Source: Prorocentrum cordatum (lineage: Eukaryota; Sar; Dinophyceae; Prorocentrales; Prorocentraceae). Taken from it: 64,000 nt of DNA. A model generated the notes under the pieces. It had not been told where the DNA came from. It ran no database searches and worked only from the letters and a program-made list of their open reading frames with translations. A program made the translations under genes and the position numbers. Positions 33,005-43,572 of the stretch are shown in pieces (position 1 is the stretch's first letter; each line of letters begins with the position of its first letter). The stretch covers positions 504,963-568,962 of the forward strand of contig CAUYUJ010004313.1 in assembly GCA_963575745.1 (NCBI GenBank). The letters run 5' to 3'.

Positions 33005-33390
33005 TGATGCAATCTATGTGGCGCCATCTATGTTATGCAATGTGCGTGGTGCAATATATGTGGTGCAACCATGTGGCGCAGTATATGCTGTGCAATCTAC
33101 ATGCTGCAATCTATGATGTGCAATACATGTGGTGCGATCTGCGCTGTTAACTATATGTCGTGCAAACTATAGGGTGCACTCTAAGTGGGGCAGCATAGGT
33201 GCTGCGACCTAGGTACTGCAATGGAATTGGTGCTATACAAGTCCAGTGGTGCAGTCTGTGTGATGCAACGTATGTTGTGCACTCTCTGCGGGGCAATCCA
33301 ACTTGTGCCATCTACATGGTGCGATATATGCGGTGCCATCTATGCGGTGGAGAATGTGTGGTGCAATCTATGCGATGCAGTCTAGGGCGG
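33005..33390 (+). repeat. 14-bp tandem repeat (GCAATCTATGTGGT)
   Basis: About 25 diverged units in 14-base register, consensus GCAATCTATGTGGT. It contrasts sharply in composition with its GC-rich neighbours. Confidence 0.9.
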
Positions 33391-33520
33391 CGACGAGGCG
33401 GCGACGGCGACAACATAGCCGCCAGACCGACAGACAGGCCAGAAAACGGTCGGCGACGAGGCGGCGACGGGGCGGCGATGGCGACAGCGTAGCCGCAAGA
33501 CCGACACACAGGCCCATTTC
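33383..33520 (+). repeat. ~75-bp direct duplication
   Basis: GGCGACGAGGCGGCGACGG .. GACAGCGTAGCCGCAAGACC appears twice with small differences. Confidence 0.8.
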
Positions 33521-33537
33521 ATTAGAGAAGAAGTAAG

Positions 33538-34125
33538 GCGGTCCCAGCCAGAAATGCTCCAAGAACACCCCGCGCAAGCCACAAGAGGACTTCAGAGCAC
33601 TCTTTGGTGGGCCGGTGCAAGAAAGCCAGGAAGCATCGCCACTGCTCGAGAACTCCGGCTGGGTGGCGGGCGCCGCAGCCCCGTGCTCGGCAAGCACAGC
33701 AGGAGCTCGTCCGCGAGAAACCTTCCACGAGAAACCCAGCCCTGAGACCTCGGGACGTCCACTGATGTTTTTGGTGTGGGGGCGTCGCGCTTTCCACTGC
33801 AGAACCACCGAAAGCTAAGAAACCCTGGGCACCCTGGAGGCAAGCAGTTGAACAGGGACCGACCGTCCCGGTATTCCTATAGGCCAACCACGACACGTTC
33901 TTCAAACACGAAAATGTCCGAACAAGAAAAACCATGGTCTTAGAGCATGAACCCGATGTGCTAAAACAAGACAGCCCCAGCCAGACATGCTCTGAGAACC
34001 TTTCGTGGAGACCACCAAAGTTCGTAGAACATGGTAGGCCTATGTAGGCGAGCCAGGACGCTTCGCCACTGCTTGAGGACCTTGGGCCAGGGGCGCCTGC
34101 AGCCACCCCCGATCAGAGCCCCGAC
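33538..34125 (+). repeat. Diverged 150-bp duplication, 430 bp apart
   Basis: 33545-33690 and 33970-34120 share CCCAGCCAGA-ATGCTC, GCCAGGA-GC-TCGCCACTGC and GGGC-GCC-GCAGCC in order. Confidence 0.65.
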
Positions 34126-34196
34126 CGCCCTCTCCCCCGGGCCGGTTCTCTATCCCGACTTGCGTCTGGACGGTCCCAGGATTACGTCGGGCCTGT

Positions 34197-34255
34197 CCCC
34201 CTACAGAGGGACTTTGAAGACGAATGGAAAATAGTCAAAAAATGCTCCGACACGG
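34197..34255. mobile_element. Family T1 solo end
   Basis: TCGGGCCTGTCCCCCTACAG is followed by the subterminal AATAGTCAAA word typical of the T1 right end, here in inverted orientation. No partner end is seen nearby. Confidence 0.65.
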
Positions 34256-34339
34256 AGTCCAAGAGATCCACTGCCCGGCCCCCTGCTGCCCTCACCAGCG
34301 ACAATCGCACCTCGGAGCGCCGCGATCCCAGGGTGCCCG

Positions 34340-34445
34340 AGGAGGAGGAGGAGGAGGAGGAGGAGGACGAGGAGGACGAGGAGGAGGAGGAGGAGGAGGA
34401 GGAGGAGGAGGAGGAGGAGGAGGAGGGAGGGAGGAGGAGGACGAG
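34340..34445 (+). repeat. GGA microsatellite
   Basis: GGA/GAG units with two GAC interruptions. The frame is open on both strands. Confidence 0.95.
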
Positions 34446-34630
34446 GAGGAATCGAACGCCAAGACACCCGGGGCACCCTGGAGGCGCGCGGGGGTGCCTC
34501 TGGGCGTGGGCTCTCCGCTGCCCGCGCTGCGCGGGCGAGCAGCCCCCGAGCGGCCGACCCGACGGCGCCCCGGCGCCCTGCGGCCTCCCCGCCGCCAGGC
34601 CCGCGGCGCCCGGGCACCGGGCGGCTGAGG

Positions 34631-35136
34631 TCGGGCCTGTCCGCCTACAGTGGAGGGGCCCTGGGACACACAAAGAAATAGACACCAATGACAGGATCCC
34701 CCACATTTCCCTATATATTTTCGGGGGTTCTGTCTCCTCCCCCCCCACTTCCCATATTTTCCCATCTTTTCTGGGGAATCGACGATTAGTTGTGTCTGTG
34801 TGTTTTCCCCTCCTGATACCGGGGGATGTTGGACGAAAAACAAAAAATACGGTGGAGTGAAACAATCAGCAGACACTCCCCCGCCCCCCAGAGCTCAAAG
34901 TTGGCACGCGCGGGGAAGACTGCGGTCCAGGTGCAACGCATCCATCCAACCCACCGCCAGCATTGATCCTTGGGCGGGCATTGGTAGATGAATGTGGCAT
35001 GAGCGTTCGCTATTTTTCCGAGGCCCGTAGTCAAAAAATATCCCCCAAATGCTCACAAATAGTCAAAAAAAACGTCGTCCCCAGACTATTTGTTTGACTA
35101 TTTCTGACTGCGCCTCCTGCAGAGGCACAGGCCCGA
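34631..35136. mobile_element. TIR element, family T1 (506 bp), with a nested element
   Basis: Left TCGGGCCTGTCCGCCTACAG and right CTGCAGAGGCACAGGCCCGA are inverted. The T1 subterminal words GGATGTTGGACGAAAAA (34825) and CCCCAGACTATTTG (35080) are present. A T3 element (34655-34817) sits between the left end and the GGATGTTGG word, which are adjacent in the 139-bp copy at 13731, so T3 inserted into T1. Confidence 0.8.
34655..34817. mobile_element. TIR element, family T3, copy 1 (nested in T1)
   Basis: Left GGGACACACAAAGAAATAGA and right TTGTGTCTGTGTG are partly inverted. The interior CCCCACTTCCCATATTTTCC and CTGGGGAATCGACGATTA is shared with copies at 39995 and 41032. Confidence 0.8.
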
Positions 35137-36315
35137 CTTCACGCTGGGCAGGCGCAGAGAGGCCGCAGTGCGCGCGCCAGGCGGGTGGCCCAGGATCGGG
35201 AGCTGCCAAGGAGTGGGTGCCCCCAGCTTGGCGCTCCGTTCCTTCTGGAGCCTCGGGGGGCCCCCAGGGCCTCGTGAGGGGTGCGCTCCGGAGGCTGTGC
35301 GGGGCCTCCTGGGAAGTCCTGGGGGCACCTCGGGCCAGGGGCACCTCTGGCATCTCCGACCCGAGCGAGAGCGAAAGATCACGAGCTGGGCCTCGAGCGA
35401 AAACGTCCGGCGGAAGCAAGACGGCAAAGGTGATAGTTGGGACGGCGACGACAGGACCGACCGAGACGACCGAGGTCGCCAAGGACGAGGCCGACGACGT
35501 GGACGAACAGAGCGAGGAGGAAGAGGACGAGGAGGACGACAAAGAGGACGAGGCGGAGGCGGAGGATGACGAGGCAGGGGGATGATCGGGAGGAGGAGGA
35601 GGAGGAGGAGGCAGTGGAAGGGAATAGGCGGGGCAGGCGGGCGGAGGGGACGGCATGTGAGGCAGAGGGCGCACGGAGGCGAGAGCAGGCGGAGAGACGG
35701 CGCAGAGCAGGGCGCAGACCTGGATGGGGGGCCCGACAGCGACCACGCGGCCGGCTGGCGCCAGACGTCGAGCAGGGGCCGGGGGGAGACGGCGGCTTCT
35801 CTCTCCGTCGCCCAGCCCCACTCCGCTCGAGATCCACCCCCGGACCCCTCCCAGGGACCCGTCCTGGCCCGGCGTTCGAGGCGGAGCCCGCCGCGGCGGC
35901 GAGGAGAAGCCTCCAGGGGGGGGGGGCCAACGGAGGCGAAAGGTCGCCAGGAAGGGCCACCGTGGTCTCGAGTGGGCCCTCCTCCGAAGCAAGGCCACCT
36001 CGGGGGCCACACAGCAGGGGCGCCGGCTCCTCCGGCACCAGGAAAAAGCAGGGAGTGCGTCCGCGCAGGGAGGGAAGCAGGGGGGAAGGAGGAAGCGTTC
36101 CACTGACGCGCGTGTGGTCTCTCGAACTGCGCAAGCTGCTCAATCGCTTGCTGTGAGCACGCCTGGTAATTCGACAATAGGAACATGCCGACAGAGGTCG
36201 TCCGACTGGCGTAATATTGATAGTGGTTATTGCTCTCCCAGTGGTAGGCTTCGGTTCTCGTACAGACAGCCCCCCCCAGTTCGGTGGCAACTCACGGGAG
36301 CCTCCCATGTCATCT
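35137..36315. other. GC-rich stretch, no recognisable gene
   Basis: Long ORFs on both strands are Arg/Pro/Ser/Glu-rich and follow composition. A GAGGA-rich patch lies at 35510-35615. Confidence 0.4.
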
Positions 36316-36324
36316 TGCTGGCCA

Positions 36325-36425
36325 TTGCGAATCGGCGCTAACCGACGCTAGTCGACGCTAAACGACGCCAACCGACGCTAAATAGACGAGAATCGACGCT
36401 AGATCGGCGCTTCCTCATCGATTCA
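36325..36425 (+). repeat. ~11-bp tandem repeat (CGACGCTAA)
   Basis: About eight units of CGACGCTAACC or CGACGCTAGT, with small length changes. Confidence 0.85.
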
Positions 36426-36535
36426 TAGACGCTAGCGCAAGCGAATGGACTCTAAAGGCAAAATTTCAGAAAATTCCAGGCTCTCAGAAGTTGCTTCCGA
36501 AGGCAGCCCCCGCCCCTCCCCCAGGTGGTCTTGGC

Positions 36536-37129
36536 TGACGGCTGACCTCAACAGGCCCCAGCTCCCCGAGAAGCCTGGGGCGGTCTCAACACCTCAATCG
36601 GGCGTTGGCAGAACTGGGTTTAGTGGGACCTGGTCTAGTGATGTGTACTGGGGGACGCCCCCCCGCCCCGTTCCACTAACCGGAACTGTCGTCACCCGAG
36701 AAAACACCAACTACGGCAGACCTGGGTTAGTGACACTGGCCAATTTAGGGGCTCAGGGGCCCTACCACTAGCCGGATCCGCTTACCTGGGGTCCTGGCTA
36801 TACCCGACTCGACCCTGTGGCGCGGCGAGCCCCAGACACCGCCGGAGGCGGCGCCAAGGTGTTGACACCGCCACGGGCTTCGCCGCTGCCCCGACTCGCA
36901 ACACTCAACGCGTAGCGTGCCGACACGGAGCTCAGCACACGCAGACTGGAAGCGCAGGTCCGGCGCGGCACGCTCGGCCAGAGCGAGCGTGGGCCGACAC
37001 GTGCCGAGCCGACACGGAGCGCGTCACCACGGACGCTTCGAGCACGGCACGTGCTGCGTCTCAACACTAGCGTATCAGGGCAGCTGGGCCGCGGACTATC
37101 AGGGGGGCCCGTTGAGGCCAGCCGGGACT
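36536..37129. mobile_element. TIR element, family T7, long copy
   Basis: Left GGCTGACCTCAACAGGCC and inverted right end GGCCCGTTGAGGCCAGCC match the ends of the 150-bp element at 62757. Inside each end lies a GGCGGTCTCAACACC / GGTGTTGACACCGCC pair, as in the short copy. The 590-bp interior has no recognisable ORF. Confidence 0.55.
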
Positions 37130-37594
37130 ACCCGTCGTTGAGTTCGAATCGTGCTCATGCCTAGTTGTGCTCGTTTCTGTTTGTTCCTGCCCCCTCGTGG
37201 CCAGGAAGAGGCCCAGGATAGAAGAATTAGAAATGAAAGGATCTTGGCCCCCCAAACCAAAGAACTTTCGAAGACTTAGACATGAACAGTGTGCACCTGG
37301 GGAGGGGGGCGGGCCGCCCGTGCGCCACCAGAAGCCCCGCACCTTCGAACAAGGGCGCGGCAGGAGCGGCGAAGCAAAGGCCCCATACGGCAGGCCCGTG
37401 AGGTGCCGCCTCCTTCGGCGCTGCCCTCTGACGCCCCAGGCTCCGCTCAGCCCGGGACGATCCGACGCTTCCGCAACGTCCGATCGTTCCACACCGACCG
37501 ATTCCCGGCTCGCCCGGCGGCGTTCCACGCTGAGCGTCGAAGGGGGCTGCCGCTGGTCGGCGCGGCGCGCGAACCTGTCGGCGGCAGCGGCCGG

Positions 37595-37690
37595 GTCCTC
37601 GGAGGTGATGATGCCGTCCCCGTCGTCGAGCATGCCGAAGAGGGCCTCCGCGTCCCGGACGTCGAGGTCCTGGGCGCAGAGGCGGGCGGC
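37595..37690 (-). CDS. Cation-channel gene, second EF-hand exon (3'-most recognised)
   Basis: Reads LCAQDLDVRDAEALFGMLDD then GDGIITSED. The helix LDVRDAEALFGML and loop DDGDGIITSED form an EF-hand of the type that follows a first EF-hand in dinoflagellate one-domain voltage-gated channels, so it is the natural sequel to the exon at 40353-40536. The loop is atypical at some calcium positions. The acceptor could be GCCCAG|GACCTC (37669), but the preceding LCAQ also looks coding, so the 5' edge is uncertain. The 3' edge is near GAGGAC (37595); the expected continuation is not found downstream. A 27-nt candidate (38004-38030, ISDTEFDFK) might lie between the two EF-hand exons. A CTC tract precedes this exon on its own strand. 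Confidence 0.6.
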
Positions 37691-37740
37691 CGGGAGCGCG
37701 AGGAGGCCGCAGGCACCATCCGTGTTTCGTCGGCGCTGCC

Positions 37741-37783
37741 TGGGAGGAGGAGGAGGAGGAGGAGGAGGAGGAGGAGGAGGGCG
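37741..37783 (+). repeat. GGA microsatellite
   Basis: Fourteen GGA units. On the minus strand this is a CTC tract just upstream of the EF-hand exon acceptor. Confidence 0.9.
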
Positions 37784-37789
37784 ACCGCG

Positions 37790-38950
37790 AGGCAACACAG
37801 GTGTTGGGCTGCGTCTCAGAGCAGCACAGGTGTTGGTCGGCCCCCTCCGTGGCGGGGGGCGGCACGACTGATGTTGGGCTGCGCCCCAGGGTCATCCCGC
37901 TCTGGCATGAAGGCGGCAGCCACAGAAGGGAAAGGAGGGAAGGACGAGGAGGATGACAGAAGCCAGGCCAGAAGGCCTCGAGCATGAAGAGGCCCGAGAT
38001 AACTTTGAAGTCGAATTCCGTATCAGAAATCTGCCAGCACCCTCGGGAGCGCAAGGCTGTGAAGTATCCGGCTGTGCATCGCAGTCTTGTGCATATATGA
38101 TGTGTCGCTTGCGCTCGTCTCTTCTCTCCAGTCGTGTCCACATGATAGTCTACTCGGGGGGCCGCACGACAAAAAACACCTGGGAGGGGGTACCCCTCCA
38201 ATTCCTGGCCGTTCCCTGGGCTGATACAGGATTCCCACAGGGTCGCCCTCGGCATGGCCAGGAGGGCCCACGGCGCTGGGAGGCTCCGAAGACAAGCGCA
38301 AGGGACCAAGACGGCCGAAGATGAAGCCAAGGGGCTTCTGAGGTAGCGCAGGAGCCCATCAGGACCCGCCCTGGAGAGGGCAAGCAGCATTGAAAACAGG
38401 TAGTGCTTCAAATGTTCACGCTGCTCCCAACACGCCCAAAGATCGCGTCCAGACGGCCCCCTAAGCCCCCGAAGTTGCCCAAGACGGACCCCACGTGTCC
38501 CCCAAAACAACGAAGAAGGTGACGCGGAAATCGTCCAGGATGGCCCAAGAAGGTGCCAAGAGGGCCGGCAGCGCAGTCCTTCCGATGAAGACAAGGAGCG
38601 AGGACAATCGGGCGGGTAAGGAGGGCGAGGGCGATGCTACAAAAGGACGATGGCAGCGATAGTAACACGGAGCACCAGAGGGAACCAACACAGCAGCAAC
38701 ACTGACAACCGAAACAGCTCCAACGATAGAGCTCATGCGTCTTTCAAACTCTGACGAGCCCAGCAGCGCAGCATCCACGACAGCCACGAGCCACAGCGGC
38801 AGGCGGCACGGCCCGCCGGTGCTGCCCGATTGTCCTGGGATGCGAGCCAGATCTTGACCCACTCGTCCTGGCACACCTGCACGGGCAAGCCCATCACTCC
38901 CGAATTCCAACCATGTCCCTCCCCATCCTTGGTCTTCTCCCCACGTCCTC
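37790..38950. other. Channel-gene intron, no other feature recognised
   Basis: Mixed composition. No TIR element identified by eye. ACACAGGTGTTGG and TGTTGGGCTGCG are each repeated within 37796-37890. Confidence 0.4.
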
Positions 38951-38954
38951 CCTT

Positions 38955-39015
38955 GAGAGAGAGGGGGGGGGAAAGAGAGAGAGAGAGAGGGAGAGAACGA
39001 GAGAGAGAGAGAGAT
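38955..39015 (+). repeat. GA dinucleotide repeat
   Basis: Impure (GA)n with GGGG and ACGA interruptions. Confidence 0.9.
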
Positions 39016-39582
39016 GAGCGCAGAACAAGGAGAGCGCGTTTCAAGGGCGCTTGGCTGCAAAATCTGGAGACTGGGGTCCGAAACCAGGAGACCCCGCCCA
39101 ACAAGCACAAACATTCTGGCGAAGGACCCAACCACATGCAGCTGCGAGTAGCGCAAACTGGCAGATACGGAGGAGTGGTGGCGAGCAAGAAGACCAGGAG
39201 GTGGATGAGAAGGACGAGGACGAATAACAGCAGTGCGTCGGGGATGAGGAGTGAGGCAGAGAGAAGATGGAGCTACGATGCGTGTGAAAGGTGTCCCGAA
39301 ATAGGCCCGAGGCGCCATGCGGCCGCCCTTCTGTGGCCTACCCGATGGGCATGGTCTCGCCCTGGCGCCGCTGTACCGGAGATCTGCTTGACCGTCGCTT
39401 GACCCCTCGTTGATACCTGCCCCCTACCTTGAAAGCAGACGACCACCTGGCCCAGACCACCAAGCCCAGGGTGCAGCTGCCTTCGCGCCGCCACAGGGCG
39501 GCCCTGGTGAGTGAAACCCCTGTGTGTTGCGCGACGCGTGCGCCTGTGTGCGGGATCCACGCCCTGCGGCCGCCAGAGGGAG

Positions 39583-39650
39583 AGGGGGAGGAGGAGGAGG
39601 AGGAGGAGGAGGAGGAGGAGGAGGAGGAGGAGGAGGAGGAGGAGGACAAC
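39583..39650 (+). repeat. GGA microsatellite
   Basis: About 21 uninterrupted GGA units. Confidence 0.95.
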
Positions 39651-39994
39651 GGCGAGGACGGTGGCGAGGAGGAGCAGGCAGGGGAGGACTCTGCGACTCT
39701 AGGACCCTGGGCTGACCTCGCGCGTGCCTGGAGGCACGAGGGTCTCCCGGACAAGACGACGACAGACAGATGCAAAGACGACGGCGACGAGGACGAGCGG
39801 CGACGGCGAGGACCGCAGAGACACGACGGCGGCGCCGGCGAAGACGGCACGGGAGGGAGAGGAGAGGGCGGCCGCCAGAGGATCGGCCGCGAGGCCACGC
39901 TGGGCCTCTGCTGCGGCTCGCGCACGCCGGGGCGCCCGGACCCTCGCTCGCACGGCGGGGCGCCCGGGCTGTCGCCCCCCTGGCATGTCTCGGA

Positions 39995-40160
39995 ACGGGC
40001 CCTGGGGCACACAACTAGATACGCACAAATACCCATGTGCGCTCCCATGTTCTCCCACGTTTTCTGGGTTCTTGTCTTCCCCCCCACTTCCCATATTTTC
40101 CCATCTCTTCTGGGGAGTCGACGACTAATTGTGTCTGTGTGTGTTCTTTCCCTCCTGAGT
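39995..40160. mobile_element. TIR element, family T3, copy 2, in a channel-gene intron
   Basis: GGGCACACAACTAGATACGC at the left, TTGTGTCTGTGTG at the right, and the shared core CCCCACTTCCCATATTTTCC. It lies between the two EF-hand exons. Confidence 0.8.
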
Positions 40161-40352
40161 TTCATCGACACGTTCGTCACAGCAGCACTTCCAGCGCTCC
40201 GCTCGACAAACAGATCGGTTTCGACTTCAGCTGGATCTGCTTTGATGTGTCATTCTACGTTGGCTCCCTCGATTCGGAAAAGCGGTCACCTCCTCCACCT
40301 CCTCCACCCCCAAGTGGTTCCGGGCTGCTCCCTCGTATCGGCTGGCGGGTGC

Positions 40353-40536
40353 CTGCTTCCACTCGTCCAGATCAATCCGGCCGTCGTTGTTCCTGTCCGC
40401 CTCCGTGAAGAGAGCATGCATCTTCGATTCGTGGACACGAGCTTTGCGCAAGGTCTGCCTTACCATGACGACGTTGTCTAGCTTGGCGACGTTGAATGTC
40501 TCCTGAATGAAGACGCCATTGATAACTCCAATCCGC
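40353..40536 (-). CDS. Cation-channel gene, S6 end plus EF-hand 1 exon
   Basis: After an AG (TATATAG) the frame reads GVINGVFIQETFNVAKLDNV, the conserved end of S6 and start of the cytoplasmic tail in dinoflagellate channels. It continues to LFTEADRNNDGRIDLDEW, an EF-hand with canonical Asp, Asn, Asp, Gly, Ile and Glu positions. It would gate or modulate the channel by binding calcium. The 3' edge reads AAGCAG|GCACCC, a GC rather than GT donor, as is common in dinoflagellates; continuing past it gives a non-conserved peptide. The 5' edge is less certain: joining to the previous exon leaves one or two extra residues. Codon use and GC are lower than in the surrounding introns. Confidence 0.85.
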
Positions 40537-40689
40537 CTATATAAAAGATGTAAGTACGCCATTATGCTGTCTTCCAGGGTTGCGCCTGCGCCATCAAAAA
40601 CAAACAAAAACATTGGGAGGCTCAGCCTGGTGGTCGATCTAAATTGGTCAGGATTCCTGTAGAGACGCCACCAGGCAATCAAGGGTGCT

Positions 40690-41030
40690 CAAGACGCCTC
40701 TGGGGCCCCAAAGAGAACCTCAACAGATCAAGATGGCTGAACATGGCACTAAGATGACCAAAAAGCGCGACAGACCCAAAACCCTAGAAAAACCATGTTC
40801 CGGCCAGGACACAAATTCTGCTTCTAGGCTGTCCCAACATCGCTTCAAGACGACCCTGGAGCCCCAGCTAGTGCTCAAGACTGCCAGAAAAGATAGACCC
40901 CAAAGGCCTCAAGATGCCGCCAGGGGATCGCCCGGGATGGCCCCACGGGGCTGCAAGAGTGTCCAGAGACGCCCCCAGGAGGCCCCCACAATTGCCCCCA
41001 GAGCCCTCAAGCTAGCCCCAAAATTACTGA
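40690..41030 (+). repeat. Degenerate decamer repeat in a channel-gene intron
   Basis: CCAAGATG, CCCCAGGAGGC, CCTCAAGCTAG and similar words spaced by multiples of about ten. Same family as at 32565. Confidence 0.7.
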
Positions 41031-41031
41031 A

Positions 41032-41190
41032 GGGGCCAAGGGACACACAAATAAACAGACACAAATAACAGGATTCCCCATGCTTTCCCATATGTTCTGG
41101 GCTTTCGCCTTCCCCCCCACTTCCCATACTTTTCCACATTTCCCTGGGACTCGGCGATTACTTGTGTCTGTGTGGTTCGTTCCCTCCTGA
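41032..41190. mobile_element. TIR element, family T3, copy 3, in a channel-gene intron
   Basis: Left GGGACACACAAATAAACAGA, right TTGTGTCTGTGTG, shared core CCCCACTTCCCATACTTTTC. Directly follows the decamer block. Confidence 0.8.
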
Positions 41191-41376
41191 ACTACCCCAG
41201 GCCCCCTGCCTTCGAGCATCGCGCCCCGCGATCCGCGACCGTCCTCGCGCCCTCGCGCCCCCGGGCCTCCCCCGCTGGACAAGGGCGGCCGCCCTTGGCC
41301 CGGGACGCGGCGCGCGCAGCGCGCTGCTGCCTCTGCCCCGCCCCACCCCCGCGGGGGACCCGAGAGGCTCTTGCCG

Positions 41377-41493
41377 TCGCTCGGACGTCCATTTCCCGTG
41401 CATTGTTAGGTTTCGTGCGCGATTTTTGTTGCTCGATGGCCCAGGAGGGTCCTCGATGGTTCTCGCCGAGAAACCATGCACACGTCTGAGCGA
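41377..41493. mobile_element. TIR element, family T2, copy 3, in a channel-gene intron
   Basis: TCGCTCGGACGTCCAT at the left, inverted ACGTCTGAGCGA at the right, interior as in copies 1, 2 and 4. Confidence 0.8.
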
Positions 41494-41605
41494 TTCCACG
41501 GGCTCCAAGGCAGGTCCCGAGACGCCTCCGAGTGGCCCCGAGATGGCCCCGACGCGGCCCCCAGACTAGCCCGGGGGGGCCGGCAGCAGCGGGCGCAGCC
41601 CTCGA

Positions 41606-41804
41606 GATGACTGCAAACCCGAGCATCATCTTGTGTGCCACGGCATAGATGAACCAAAGTTCGTGGACTTCCTCCACCATTACCCTGCTCGCGGTTGGCC
41701 AGTTAGCCAGAGTGAGCTCGAACATGGTGAGCAGTGAGCGCGAAAAACTTCCGAAGTCCGCCTGGTCCTCTTTCCGAGGACCAACGAGCTGTGAATGTCG
41801 CTTC
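41606..41804 (-). CDS. Cation-channel gene, pore and S6 exon
   Basis: Reads DFGSFSRSLLTMFELTLANW then PTASRVMVEEVHELWFIYAV and AHKMMLGFAVI. The first part is the pore helix and selectivity region (TLANWP) and the second is S6 up to the point where the EF-hand exon continues with GVINGVF. The filter is unlike the K+ channel TVGYG and resembles protist Na+/Ca2+-type one-domain channels; ion selectivity cannot be read from it. Acceptor could be GCTCAG|GAAGCG (41804) or AAAGAG|GACCAG (41767); the longer form gives a more normal turret. The donor edge near GTCATC (41606) is not a clear GT. Confidence 0.82.
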
Positions 41805-42033
41805 CTGAGCACCAGGCAACGAATACACCAACTACAGATGATGTTATCATCGGCACGAAAGCCAAACCAGCGTCCTCAAACCCCAACGGAGAGGATTCTA
41901 ACCACCCTGCTGGACTGCAAGCATTCACAGCCAATGCACCTGCTAAACAAGGCAATCGGAGGAGGATGAGGATGAGGAGGGGAGAGAAGATGGGGCGACC
42001 GCTGGATGTTGGAAATCGCCCTCCAAACCGCAA

Positions 42034-42080
42034 CGCATGGCCGATGCGTCGGCGATGCGGCGCGATCCTCTGACCTCATC
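42034..42080. mobile_element. Family T4 fragment
   Basis: GGCCGATGCGTCGGCGATGC followed by GGCGCGATCCTCTGACCTC, matching one end of the T4 elements at 23655 and 24700. It lies in the intron between the S3-S5 and pore exons. Confidence 0.6.
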
Positions 42081-42664
42081 TCCTCTGGCCCCACCTGAGT
42101 GGGGCCGGAGTCAGGCTTCTGGGAGGCGCTGGGATCAGCCTAGCAGAGGTGCAGCTGCCTTTCACTTCTCCGAGTACGGTAGAAACATACGAGAACAAGT
42201 CGTAATTCAAGAAACCTCGGGGCACATCTGCCGTCGAACTTTGAGCTTCTTGAGGTTCCCCCAGTGCTCCTGTCGGCCTCCAGGGCAATCCGTGGATAAG
42301 AAGGAAGTTCCCTGGGACACCTGCTGACAGCGGCTGGCTTCTTACTTGATGCGCCTGCTGTATCCGCTGCTCCTCCTTCTTCCTCTCCCTCCTCCTCCTC
42401 CTCCCGCCTCCACCCCGAATCCCGCCTGCGCCGACGAGAGTTCTCGTGGTGCGGAGCACCAGGGCCTGGTCGGCGCCATGGGCCAGCACCGCCCCCCCCC
42501 CCGCCCCCCCTGGGCAGGCTGCCGCAAGGCGCTGCCGATACTCGTACACCCTCGCCTGGTTCGGGGCGGATGCCTCGTCGAGGAGGAGGAAGAAGAAGAG
42601 GGGGCGGAGAAGGAAGAGGGAGACGAGGAGGAAGGCGAAGAGGATTGGGGACGATTGCCTCCAC

Positions 42665-42952
42665 AAAGAAGGTTTCGCGGAGTATCTGGTTGATCAGAAG
42701 CGCCAGGAGCATGTGCATGATCAACAATATGACGATCGTCCACGTCAGGATGGACACGCTTCCCTTGAGCGCCGTCGTCATCAAATACAAAGAGTCAAAA
42801 TTGTGACTTTGCATGAAGCGGACAAGCCGAATGATTCTCAACAAACGAGCTAAACGAGCGAGGCGAAGAAGCTGCGCGTTGATTGGCAGCCTGACTGCGG
42901 CTTTCTCGTACAACCACAGGACCACAATGGTGAGATCAATATATCGACCCCC
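42665..42952 (-). CDS. Cation-channel gene, S3-S4-S5 exon
   Basis: Reads YIDLTIVVLWLYEKAAV (S3), then LLRLARLARLLRIIRLVRFM (S4 voltage sensor with six Arg at three-residue spacing), the linker QSHNFDSLYLMTTALKGSV, and S5 ILTWTIVILLIMHMLLALLI followed by NQILRETFF. This is a complete voltage-sensor and pore-entry segment. The acceptor CACCAG|GGGGGT gives GGRYIDL in phase with the previous exon ending at NLIQ; the donor is TTCTTT|GTGGAG. Both ends are phase 0. The peptide past the donor becomes Pro/Arg/Ser low complexity from the flanking repeat. Confidence 0.88.
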
Positions 42953-43572
42953 CTGGTGGGGGATGGTAAAGCGTGCTAGATGCACCGTCGTCATTGCTTG
43001 TGCCAGAAAAATACTTGTCGCCCCCTCCCACAGCTGCTTACCAATCCTTGGCGTGTAGAAGCCCACTGCCAGCACAAAGACATCTTCCTCCTCGCCGTTC
43101 TTTACATATTCCCACTACTCCACGTCTTATTACCCTCTTCCTCGCGATCGCCGCACTCGATGACTCACTCATCGACCTGCTCCTCCCCCGCCTGCTCTTA
43201 AGTGCCATTCCTCCTACCCACCCCCCTCATTCCGCCCACCTGCTTATCCTCCTTCCACGAAGCCTTGTCGCCATCATCATAGTATCAGCAGCAGCAGCGG
43301 CAGCAGCAGTATCACCGTCATTCTCATCAGCAGCAGCAGCAGAAGCCGCAGCCAGAATACGTAGCATCACCATATTCAGCATCGGCAGCGTTATCTTCCT
43401 CATCTTAAAAATCGTGGTGAACATGATCGGCACAATCGACCACACTGTCAATCATCAGCACACGCAACATCACCGTCAAACATCACCGTCACCACCATCA
43501 ACATCAACGTCGTCGCGCGCACCGTCACCGTAATCAGGATCGTCATCCTCGTATAATGATTGCGATCGTCAC

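Noticed and set aside
38004-38030. 27-nt exon (ISDTEFDFK) between the EF-hand exons
   Set aside because: Phase and AG/GT edges fit, but the peptide lacks the usual WLxAQ-type linker sequence and the region is too short to judge. Mentioned only as a possibility.
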